A DNA stretch of 33,382 nucleotides from Spirochaetia bacterium (GTDB lineage: Bacteria; Spirochaetota; Spirochaetia; Treponematales; Breznakiellaceae), in contig BOBG01000012.1 in the NCBI GenBank assembly GCA_026002265.1, positions 1-33,382 of the forward strand, read 5' to 3'. Within the stretch, counting starts at the first letter, position 1, and each line of letters begins with the position of its first letter. Positions 25,219 to 32,130 of the stretch are shown piece after piece. A program made the position numbers and the translations under genes. Below the pieces are notes generated by a model that saw only the letters and a list, made by a program, of their open reading frames with translations, did not search any database and was not told where the DNA came from.

Positions 25219-25437
25219 TTATTTTCGGTATATACTGATAATTTTATTAATTTCTGCAATCCGCGGATCCATTAAGATATTCAATTTCAATGCAACCGGA
25301 TACTCCTGATTATGCACAATGTTATATTCATCATAATACCTTAGGTTCAAAGTGCCAAGTGATGAATAGGCCGGATCGTACTGGACCTCGGCTACTATAA
25401 CCGTCCCGGATTGTGTCCATAGAATGAAGTTGTACAC
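25219..25437 (-). CDS. Small unknown protein, possibly a C-terminal gene remnant
   Basis: GTG at 25437 opens 72 codons; the same frame is open back to 25455, where it meets a TAG. The residues before the GTG (GFTSYD) continue smoothly into VYNFILW, so the frame looks like the tail of a longer protein interrupted by a stop. It shares its frame with moxR upstream, separated by two stops. There is no Shine-Dalgarno sequence. I do not recognise the family. MoxR genes are usually followed by a DUF58 gene, which is missing here. Confidence 0.35.
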   Translation of the reverse strand: MYNFILWTQSGTVIVAEVQYDPAYSSLGTLNLRYYDEYNIVHNQEYPVALKLNILMDPRIAEINKIISIYRK

Positions 25438-25485
25438 GTCATAGCTAGTGAAACCCTAACCATCATAACACATAGTAACATTTTT

Positions 25486-26442
25486 TCATTGCTTTTGTCC
25501 TTGGTAATCCGGAATCGGAACCGAATTAAGGATCGATTCAATAATCCGGTCAGGGTTGATGCTTCGTATCATTGATTCCGGCGAAAGCAGTACCCGTTGC
25601 CGGAATACCGGCAGGGCAATTTCTTTAATATCTTCAGGCCGTACAAAGTCCCGATTGTGCACAGCCGCATAAGCCTGCGCTGCCCGGTATAATGCAAGGC
25701 TGCCCCGTGGTGAAATACCGGCCCGAAGCGCTGAATCGGTGCGGGTTGCGTTCACCAATGCCAAAAGATAATTCCTGACAGCCGGATCAACGTAGATCTG
25801 GGTCACGGCTTCCTGAAGCGGGGCAATTTCAGCAGCCTGCACCACCGGTTTCAAATCTGTTACCGGGTGAGTAATTCGGCGCTGCTGCTCCAATATCCGG
25901 GCTTCTGAATCCGGATCCGGGTAGCCGATGTTAAGGGACAGAAGAAAGCGGTCCTTTTGCGCCTCTGGCAGAGGAAAAGTTCCTTCAAATTCAACGCTAT
26001 TCTCTGTTGCCAGCACGAAAAAAGGAGAAGGCAGGATCAGCCGTTTCCCCTCCACCGAAATTTGCCCCTCGGCCATTGCCTCCAAAAGCGCGGATTGAGT
26101 CCGGGGAGTTGCTCGGTTAATTTCATCTACCAGCACGAATTGATTGACAATGGGTCCCCGCCGGTACACAAAACGCTCTTCCTTATTTTGCCACACCGAA
26201 ACCCCAAGAATATCGGCCGGCAGTAGATCCGGCGTTCCTTGAATCCGTGCAAAACTCAGCCCTACACTCGCGGCAAAAGCTCTTGCAAGTATTGTTTTTC
26301 CGGTTCCCGGCACATCTTCCAGCAGTACATGGCCGCGGGCAAAAAAAGCCGTCATCAACAGATCAACAGTACTCGTTTTACCGATAAAGACCTTTTCAAT
26401 ATTTTCCCGGATATGTGATGCACACAAAGCAATCGGCTGCAT
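25486..26442 (-). CDS. MoxR-family AAA+ ATPase
   Basis: The 318-residue protein has Walker A PGTGKT (45-50), the MoxR-type stretch RIQGTPDLLPADILG, Walker B VLVDEIN (103-109), sensor region VLATENSVEFEGTFPLPEAQ and a C-terminal lid with ISPRGSLALYRAAQAYA. MoxR ATPases act as chaperones that activate partner proteins, often with DUF58 and VWA proteins encoded next door. Neither partner is present in this window. A consensus promoter lies 27 bp upstream and GGG precedes the ATG. Confidence 0.93.
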   Translation of the reverse strand: MQPIALCASHIRENIEKVFIGKTSTVDLLMTAFFARGHVLLEDVPGTGKTILARAFAASVGLSFARIQGTPDLLPADILGVSVWQNKEERFVYRRGPIVNQFVLVDEINRATPRTQSALLEAMAEGQISVEGKRLILPSPFFVLATENSVEFEGTFPLPEAQKDRFLLSLNIGYPDPDSEARILEQQRRITHPVTDLKPVVQAAEIAPLQEAVTQIYVDPAVRNYLLALVNATRTDSALRAGISPRGSLALYRAAQAYAAVHNRDFVRPEDIKEIALPVFRQRVLLSPESMIRSINPDRIIESILNSVPIPDYQGQKQ

Positions 26443-26469
26443 AGTTTTCCCTTTATTCTATTTAATACC

Positions 26470-26498
26470 ATTATATAGGAGGAAAAATATACCGTCAA
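26470..26498 (-). promoter_or_regulatory. Near-consensus promoter of the MoxR gene
   Basis: TTGACG (26493-26498), 17-bp spacer, TATAAT (26470-26475) on the minus strand. It gives a leader of about 20 nt and may serve moxR, the small ORF and pgi. Confidence 0.75.
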
Positions 26499-26522
26499 GC
26501 TGGTTTCCGGGTACATACGATA

Positions 26523-27218
26523 TTATAGGGAAAAGCTTGTTTTTCTTGAAAAATTCAAAAAAGTTTCTGTAATTATTTTTTGTCCTTTTGAATTGGGGTG
26601 GGTACCATCTTCACATAATAAATCATCTATTCTAAAATGTTTCAAAAAAGCACCGCGTATATCAATTAAGAATGTATCTGTTTTATGTGCAATATGTTCG
26701 ATTGCATGAGAATATTTTTCCTGATACCGGTAAATAGTATTAACTGTTCCTAACCATTTTAATATATTATCTTTGTTAAGACCTTTACAAAACCAGTCAA
26801 AAAACCGTTGAGGTTCCAGCGGCGGCAATGTTGCAATTATCGGTTCAATACATTTTTCTTTTAATAAATATATCATTTTTACATAAGTATCAATAAATGC
26901 CGTAAGCGGTGTATGTGGAATATGTTTATCATAAGGTTTTTCTGCAATTTCTTTCCAATTAAAATCACAATCATTCCCGCCATATTCCAGCACAACAATA
27001 TCAAAAGACCTTTTTTCTAAGCGGCGTTGTAACATCATATTGCCTTTATTTATGGTACAGCCGAACATGGAAAAATTATCAATGGAAAGTAAATGTTTGG
27101 TTCCCATTTTGCCAAAGTCAATACAATTCTTGACACTATATCTTTTTGTCTCTGGATCCCATTGAATACCTTTGAATATAGAATCCCCAAAAATAGCTAC
27201 TTTTCTCAATATTTCCAT
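26523..27218 (-). CDS. SGNH/GDSL-family hydrolase
   Basis: The 231-residue protein has the SGNH blocks: FGDSI (Ser13), the block-II glycine region, GGND (80-83) and the catalytic pair DGTHPN (Asp204, His207). It should be an esterase, lipase or deacetylase. No signal peptide is visible, so it is probably cytoplasmic. It is AT-rich with a single CCGG, unlike the neighbouring moxR and pgi, which suggests acquisition. AAGGGG lies 9 nt before the ATG. A TATAAT (27282-27287) about 65 bp upstream may be its promoter. Confidence 0.85.
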   Translation of the reverse strand: MEILRKVAIFGDSIFKGIQWDPETKRYSVKNCIDFGKMGTKHLLSIDNFSMFGCTINKGNMMLQRRLEKRSFDIVVLEYGGNDCDFNWKEIAEKPYDKHIPHTPLTAFIDTYVKMIYLLKEKCIEPIIATLPPLEPQRFFDWFCKGLNKDNILKWLGTVNTIYRYQEKYSHAIEHIAHKTDTFLIDIRGAFLKHFRIDDLLCEDGTHPNSKGQKIITETFLNFSRKTSFSL

Positions 27219-27330
27219 AATTGTAACCCCTTATGGATATTTAGACACGCAGCATTAGAAAAAGTTGCATGACAACTGATCATTATAAAGATCCGGCAGG
27301 ACTCGTCAGGCGCTGCCGAATATTCAACTG

Positions 27331-27359
27331 TAGATATTTTCAATGGAACAAGATATAAT
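27331..27359 (+). promoter_or_regulatory. Promoter of fluC, leaderless type
   Basis: TAGATA (27331-27336), 17-bp spacer, TATAAT (27354-27359), ending 6 nt before the ATG at 27366. The 147-bp divergent region also holds a CGGCAG/CTGCCG hairpin (27294-27318) of unknown role. Confidence 0.6.
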
Positions 27360-27365
27360 CATACT

Positions 27366-27740
27366 ATGAATTATGTATTTATTTTTATTGGAGGCGGACT
27401 GGGTGCAGTGCTTCGCTCTGTGTCCACCATCTGTATCAAAAGTATCGTACACATAACATTTCCGGCAGGGACACTCTTTGTCAATATTATAGGTGCTTTA
27501 TTGATTGGGTTTTTATTCAGTACATTTGAATTACATGCAGTACCCGATACAGTGCGTTTATTTTTTATTACCGGATTTTTGGGAGGATATACCACATTTT
27601 CAACCTATTCGTTAGAGACGGTACAGTACGTGATGAATGGAAATATAAAAAATGCCTTAATAAATATATTATTAAATAATATTGTATGTATAATATTTGT
27701 TTTACTTGGAATGTATCTCAGCCGGACACTAATAAAATAA
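27366..27740 (+). CDS. crcB: Fluoride ion channel FluC/CrcB
   Basis: The 124-residue, four-helix membrane protein has the FluC signatures GGGLGAVLR, GTLFVNIIGALLIGF and GFLGGYTTFSTYSLE. Dual-topology dimers export fluoride. The N-terminus fits the family exactly, so the ATG is well supported, yet there is no Shine-Dalgarno sequence and the TATAAT box lies 6 nt away. No fluoride riboswitch can fit between promoter and start. It is moderately AT-rich. A hairpin with a T-run follows. Confidence 0.95.
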   Translation: MNYVFIFIGGGLGAVLRSVSTICIKSIVHITFPAGTLFVNIIGALLIGFLFSTFELHAVPDTVRLFFITGFLGGYTTFSTYSLETVQYVMNGNIKNALINILLNNIVCIIFVLLGMYLSRTLIK

Positions 27741-27750
27741 ATGATACATG

Positions 27751-27782
27751 AGAAAAGAGAGGAGAAGAGCTTTTCTTTTTTT
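27751..27782 (+). terminator. Rho-independent terminator after fluC
   Basis: AGAAAAG (27751-27757) pairs with CTTTTCT (27770-27776), followed by a T-run to 27782. It starts 11 bp after the stop codon. Confidence 0.6.
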
Positions 27783-27805
27783 CAATTATGTGCTATGCTT
27801 TAATT

Positions 27806-28924
27806 ATGAGTAAGCACGTTTTGTGTACGTTGTTTATAATTGTAGCGTTAAGCTCCGGCTTGAATGCTGAGATACTCGGATCCGGGCAATGGGGTTTTCA
27901 GATCGATCCGCCGGAAGAGTTTGAATTTGTCGGCGGAGATCAAATCAAGAGTTTTGAATTTGAATCGCCGGATGGAATTGGTTTAACGCTTATGATTTAT
28001 ACCAATGTTCAAACAGTTGATGCAACTGCGGCCGACATTCAGCGCCGGCTTAATAATCAGGGACAGAGTTCTTTTTTTAATTATCAAGGCAAACGGACTG
28101 CGATTTTTAATCTGCGTTTTCAGAATTTTTCCGGCTGGGGACTGTGTGTACCGCTCGATCCGCCGGATGGAACAACGGCACTCCTTCTCGTTCTTGCGTA
28201 TGGAGATGCCCGGCGGACTGATCTGGAACCTGTGTACCTTTCGATACTCGATTCGGTTGTCCCGACTCCGGCCGACCGGTTGGCGCCGGGACCCGTCACT
28301 GCATGGAACTATCCTCAGACCCGGCGTGTTTCAAAGCCGTTGTTTGGGACAAAGTGGGGCGCGCTTGTCTACGATAATGATGAACGTGCCGCGCAAGCTG
28401 TAGTTGACCGGGAGCACGCGGTGATGTTACGCTATCTCGATTCGCCGGAGTGGCAAAGAGCGTGGACTCGTTTTTACCGGATGATTTACCGGGATTCTTT
28501 TGAGCGGTTGAGCAGTATCGCCTTTATTGTGGAGCGTACTTTTTATCAGCCGGACGGAAACTCCCGGGGTGCTGCGGAGCGTGTCCTTAACTGGGTGCAG
28601 ACCTTCCGGTATGAACGGGATCCACAGGGCAGTGATTTTGTAAATGTGGTGACTGCGGCACTTGAGGGACGGGGTGATTGCGACAGCCGGGCACTGTTGT
28701 GGGCAATTATTTTGGAGCACCAAGGGATTCCGGCTGCGATTATGGTTTCCCGGAGTTATAGTCATGCGATGGGGCTTGTGGATGTTCCGGGCGAGGGGGC
28801 GCGTTTCCCCTTAAATGACAAGCACATGCTGGTGGCTGAGCCGATTTCTCAGACTGCCATTGGACGTATTGACCGGGCAATGAGCGATCAAAAAGCATGG
28901 CTGGGAATCAGTTTTGAAAATTGA
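27806..28924 (+). CDS. Exported transglutaminase-like protein
   Basis: The 372-residue product from the ATG at 27806 begins with a signal peptide (MSKHVLCTLFIIVALSSGLNA). The N-terminal half is an unassigned domain. The C-terminal third has a transglutaminase/cysteine-protease-like core with Cys292 (GRGDCDSRALLW), His320 (YSHAMGLVDV) and an acidic third residue in VAEP. A peptidase or amidase role outside the cytoplasm is likely. The ATG at 27788 adds six residues before the signal peptide. TATGCT (27794-27799) lies 6 nt before 27806, and no Shine-Dalgarno sequence is visible. Confidence 0.75.
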   Translation: MSKHVLCTLFIIVALSSGLNAEILGSGQWGFQIDPPEEFEFVGGDQIKSFEFESPDGIGLTLMIYTNVQTVDATAADIQRRLNNQGQSSFFNYQGKRTAIFNLRFQNFSGWGLCVPLDPPDGTTALLLVLAYGDARRTDLEPVYLSILDSVVPTPADRLAPGPVTAWNYPQTRRVSKPLFGTKWGALVYDNDERAAQAVVDREHAVMLRYLDSPEWQRAWTRFYRMIYRDSFERLSSIAFIVERTFYQPDGNSRGAAERVLNWVQTFRYERDPQGSDFVNVVTAALEGRGDCDSRALLWAIILEHQGIPAAIMVSRSYSHAMGLVDVPGEGARFPLNDKHMLVAEPISQTAIGRIDRAMSDQKAWLGISFEN

Positions 28925-28928
28925 TCTA

Positions 28929-28957
28929 TTGACGAATCCGGAATTTTTTCATAGAAT
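28929..28957 (+). promoter_or_regulatory. Promoter of tRNA-Val
   Basis: TTGACG (28929-28934), exactly 17 bp, TAGAAT (28952-28957), 12 bp before the mature tRNA. Confidence 0.7.
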
Positions 28958-28969
28958 GATAGCAGACTT

Positions 28970-29043
28970 GGGTGCTTAACTCAGTTGGTTAGAGTGCCAC
29001 GTTTACACCGTGGATGTCAGAGGTTCGAATCCTCTAGCGCCCA
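28970..29043 (+). tRNA. tRNA-Val (anticodon UAC)
   Basis: Acceptor arms GGGTGCT and AGCGCCC pair (one G-U). The D arm is ACTC/GAGT and the anticodon arm CCACG/CGTGG with loop TTTACAC, anticodon TAC. The T arm is AGAGG/CCTCT with loop TTCGAAT. The discriminator is A and CCA is not encoded. Valine is read by UAC. Confidence 0.96.
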
Positions 29044-29097
29044 AACATGGTTTTTTGAAGATCCGGCCGGGTGTATTTTTTAAGTGAGGGAGTCAAG

Positions 29098-29961
29098 ATG
29101 AACCGGTTTTCAAAAATAATGTTTTTTTTTGTAGTCCTTAGTCTTATGTTAAGCTGTGCACATTCCAAAAATTCCGGACCGGATCCTGTTCTTCTGGATG
29201 CTAGTGTTCCATTTGCGTCTAAATTTATCAGAGTGGCTGGCGGTGCCTTTATGATGGGGAGTCCGGAATCTGAAGCCGGACGCTCAAGCAACGAAGGTCC
29301 CCAGCACCGGGTGACGTTGAAGGCTTTTTTCATTAGTCAGTGTGAAGTAACTCAACAAGAGTACCAAGAGCTCATGGGCATAAATCCTAGCAATAATAAA
29401 GGAAGTCATCTGCCGGTGGAGCAAGTTACATGGTACGATGCCATTGAATATTGTAATATCCGGAGTGTGAGCGAGGGGTATACTCCGGCCTACACCCGGG
29501 CCGGAAATACAGTGACGTGGAACCGGAATGCTAATGGTTACCGACTTCCGACTGAAGCTGAATGGGAATTTGCCTGCCGCGCAGGAACAACGGCTCCTTT
29601 TTTCAGCCGGAACAGTATTTCCACGGATCAGGCGAATTATAACGGTAATTTCCCCTACGATGACGATACAAAAGGCTCATACCTCGGAAAAACTTGGTCC
29701 GTAACTATGGGAGAACCAAATCTTTTAGGCTTATACAATATGAGCGGGAATGTCGCGGAATGGTGTTGGGATAGATCCGGATCTTACAGCGGGTGGGCGG
29801 AAACGGATCCTCCGGGATCGACAACCGGGGTAAATCGTGTGGCGCGAGGCGGCAGTTGGGTTGATCGCGCACAAGATTTGCGTTCAGCGGCCCGCCGTGA
29901 CTACAGTCCGATGACCCGGAATGCGGATTTGGGATTCCGAGTGGTGCGTCCGGCATCCTAA
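29098..29961 (+). CDS. Lipoprotein with a formylglycine-generating-enzyme-like (SUMF1) domain
   Basis: The 287-residue product has a lipoprotein signal (lipobox LMLSC, Cys20) and a complete FGE-sulfatase fold: GGAFMMGSPESEAG, ISQCEVTQQEYQELMG, LPVEQVTWYDAIEYC, YRLPTEAEWEFACRAG, NMSGNVAEWCWD, RVARGGSWVD, LGFRVVRP. In most such proteins the domain binds ligands rather than modifying sulfatases; I cannot assign catalysis, and no sulfatase gene is near. GAGGGAG 5 nt before the ATG at 29098 fixes the start. rsmE begins 2 bp after the stop, so the two are co-transcribed. Confidence 0.9.
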   Translation: MNRFSKIMFFFVVLSLMLSCAHSKNSGPDPVLLDASVPFASKFIRVAGGAFMMGSPESEAGRSSNEGPQHRVTLKAFFISQCEVTQQEYQELMGINPSNNKGSHLPVEQVTWYDAIEYCNIRSVSEGYTPAYTRAGNTVTWNRNANGYRLPTEAEWEFACRAGTTAPFFSRNSISTDQANYNGNFPYDDDTKGSYLGKTWSVTMGEPNLLGLYNMSGNVAEWCWDRSGSYSGWAETDPPGSTTGVNRVARGGSWVDRAQDLRSAARRDYSPMTRNADLGFRVVRPAS

Positions 29962-29963
29962 AA

Positions 29964-30704
29964 ATGAATATAGTACTGTTCGAATCTTCCGAAATAACCG
30001 GAACCGGGCAGGTAGTTTTAGCAAAACGCGATCCCCGCGGCATTCATCTCATCAAAGTACTCCATAAAAAAGCTGGTGATTCATTCGAGGCCGGCGTATT
30101 ACAGGGAAAAAAAGGAAAAAGCCGGATCGAGCAGATTGGATCGGACGGATCCATCATTTGCTCACTCGATGTGACTGAGGAAGCGCCGCGGCGGCTTCCG
30201 GTACGGATTGAGGTCGGCTTTCCCCGGCCCATTCAGGTGCGCCGGATATTGCGGGATCTTTCCGGCATGGGCATTGAATCTATTGATCTTGTCGGTACCG
30301 ATACCGGCGAAAAAAGTTATCAGGATACAACGCTTTTGACTGACGGCGGTGCCCGGGCAGCGTTGATCGAAGGTGCGATTCAGGCGAGGGACACCATCCT
30401 CCCGCACTTGCACCAGTACCGGAATTTTGACGAATTGCTTTTGTCTCCGCCGTGGCAACCGGACTCTTTTTTGGTTGCGGCTGACAATGTTTCCCCGGCC
30501 GGTTCTTTTTTTGATCCGACTAACCATCATAGCCGGATTGTCATCGCCATCGGATCTGAACGGGGTTTTTCCGACCGGGAACGAAAATTGCTCGAAGAAG
30601 CTGGTTTTATCCGCCTTTCTATGGGGGATCGGCCCCTGCGGACTGAAAGTGCCTGCATCGCGGCTGCTATCCTTTCACAGATACATCTTTTATCAAAAAA
30701 TTGA
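29964..30704 (+). CDS. rsmE: 16S rRNA (uracil-1498-N3)-methyltransferase
   Basis: The 246-residue SPOUT-class enzyme methylates U1498 of 16S rRNA. The C-terminal knot shows IAIGSERGFSDRERKLLEEA and SMGDRPLRTESACIAAA, the SAM-binding and signature segments. The N-terminal PUA-like domain has HLIKVLHKKAGD. It follows the SUMF1 lipoprotein by 2 bp, probably by coupled translation. Confidence 0.93.
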   Translation: MNIVLFESSEITGTGQVVLAKRDPRGIHLIKVLHKKAGDSFEAGVLQGKKGKSRIEQIGSDGSIICSLDVTEEAPRRLPVRIEVGFPRPIQVRRILRDLSGMGIESIDLVGTDTGEKSYQDTTLLTDGGARAALIEGAIQARDTILPHLHQYRNFDELLLSPPWQPDSFLVAADNVSPAGSFFDPTNHHSRIVIAIGSERGFSDRERKLLEEAGFIRLSMGDRPLRTESACIAAAILSQIHLLSKN

Positions 30705-30744
30705 ATTTACCCTTGCCTTTTTTTTCTAAAATCATTATCGTTAT

Positions 30745-30764
30745 GTTAACGACCGGTCGGTAAC
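30745..30764. promoter_or_regulatory. Palindromic operator, probably for the tandem TetR regulator
   Basis: GTTAACGACC and GGTCGGTAAC form a 20-bp palindrome with a single mismatch, centred on ACCGGT. Size and position upstream of a TetR gene fit a TetR-family operator. It lies 148 bp before the regulator start. Confidence 0.65.
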
Positions 30765-30833
30765 TTTTTATGTGCCATGAGCGGAATCTGGGGATTTCTA
30801 AGCGCCGGGTCGGGGATCAAACGATCCGGAAAA

Positions 30834-30895
30834 CAGATCGAGGTCTGACCCCAGCATCTTGTTATAATGAAACAAGATATAGAGGTCTGTCCCCA
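30834..30895 (-). repeat. REP-like two-motif element, inverted copy
   Basis: On the minus strand the order is GGGGACAGACCTC then GGGGTCAGACCTCGATCTG, as in the other copies. The spacer carries ATCTTGTT (30856-30863) and AACAAGAT (30871-30878), a perfect 8-bp stem different in sequence from the other copies. It lies between the operator and the regulator's Shine-Dalgarno sequence. Confidence 0.8.
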
Positions 30896-30911
30896 ATTTT
30901 TATGAGGAAAG

Positions 30912-32066
30912 ATGACCAAGCAAGATTTAATAGCGGCTGCCTTCCGGGTGTGGGGGCGGAAATTGTATCAATCAACCAGTCTCTCCGATCTTGCCCGGGA
31001 ATTGCAGGTGACTAAAGCGGCACTTTACCGGCATATCAAGGACAAACAGGAGCTGCTCGATGCGATGTTTGACAATTTTTTTGATGAATACGTTTTGTTT
31101 ATAAAACCTCATTATGACCGGGCATTGTCCGCAGATACGGTTTTTAATCGTTATCTTATTATGGCACGGGCAATTATTGAATATTATGTCGTAAACCGGG
31201 ATGCCTTTATTTTTTCTCTGATCAATGTTTACGGAAACCGGAAGATTGGTACCATGGGCCAGGCATTGCGTGCCCGCGGTGTTGATATGCTTGCGCTCCG
31301 GATTCCCGGTTCAACGTACCCGGATATCGTCCAGTTGATGAGTTCTACAGTCATTTTTTGGGTTGCCTATTTTCATCGGTTGTGTCCTAATTCCTCCATA
31401 CCTTCCAAGGAATCGGTGCAGGCGCTGCTCCTTTTTGCGGAAAAAAATCTTGGCTACGGATTGGGTGTAAGTGCTGCAGCCATTGACCGGATCGACCATG
31501 AACATCTTGAGCAAATGCTTTCTCTACAATATGGAGTGACGGAACGGCTCCTCCGGGCAGTGGCCTCGGAAGTTGCGGAATCCGGCCCGTGGAATGTTTC
31601 TATGGAAAATATTGCGAAGCGTTCCGGCCTTTCAAAAAGCAGTTTGTATTCGCATTTTCAGAATAAACAAGATATGTTGGGAAAACTTTTTACGACTGAA
31701 TTGGGCAGAATTGCCCATTGTGCGCGCTCCGGTTTAGCATTGTCAGATATTCCGGAAGAGCAGCTCTACGCTGCAATTTTTTCCATTGCAGATTATCTTC
31801 GGGAACGGCCGGAAATTTTGGCAACAATTGATTGGATCCGGACTCGGTATGTACATATTAATATCCCGGGTCCGCATTTGTTATTTTTTGCCGGAATTGC
31901 AGTTAGCGGTACCGGTGAGGAGATGATAAATCATTGGATACTTTTTTTGATCGTGAATACCCTGATGCATTCTCCGGATAACACAGTATCAAACGGCAAT
32001 ATCCGTATTTTATTCCGATTTATATGCTTGGGGATAAGCGGGTTTAGCGCTCCGGTACCGGTTTGA
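30912..32066 (+). CDS. Transcription regulator with two TetR modules in one chain
   Basis: At 384 residues it is about twice a normal TetR protein. Module 1 has a helix-turn-helix at about residues 23-50 (SLSDLARELQVTKAALYRHI); module 2 has a second at about 230-257 (SMENIAKRSGLSKSSLYSHF). Each is followed by roughly 130-150 helical residues of ligand-binding type. A single chain could therefore act like a dimer on a palindrome. GAGGAAAG directly precedes the ATG at 30912. The operator at 30745 and the TolC-family gene 64 bp downstream suggest control of an efflux operon. Confidence 0.85.
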   Translation: MTKQDLIAAAFRVWGRKLYQSTSLSDLARELQVTKAALYRHIKDKQELLDAMFDNFFDEYVLFIKPHYDRALSADTVFNRYLIMARAIIEYYVVNRDAFIFSLINVYGNRKIGTMGQALRARGVDMLALRIPGSTYPDIVQLMSSTVIFWVAYFHRLCPNSSIPSKESVQALLLFAEKNLGYGLGVSAAAIDRIDHEHLEQMLSLQYGVTERLLRAVASEVAESGPWNVSMENIAKRSGLSKSSLYSHFQNKQDMLGKLFTTELGRIAHCARSGLALSDIPEEQLYAAIFSIADYLRERPEILATIDWIRTRYVHINIPGPHLLFFAGIAVSGTGEEMINHWILFLIVNTLMHSPDNTVSNGNIRILFRFICLGISGFSAPVPV

Positions 32067-32130
32067 AAAGAAAAAATCCGGAATGACCATGATTTTCCGG
32101 GTAAATTTGAGTATACTTTAGAGAGAAACT

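Noticed and set aside
27290..27320. Hammerhead-ribozyme-like CTGACGAG on the minus strand
   Set aside because: The required GAAA segment and stem arrangement are missing.
27235..27365. Fluoride riboswitch upstream of crcB
   Set aside because: The conserved riboswitch core is not visible, and the promoter lies only 6 nt from the ATG, leaving no room for it in the mRNA.
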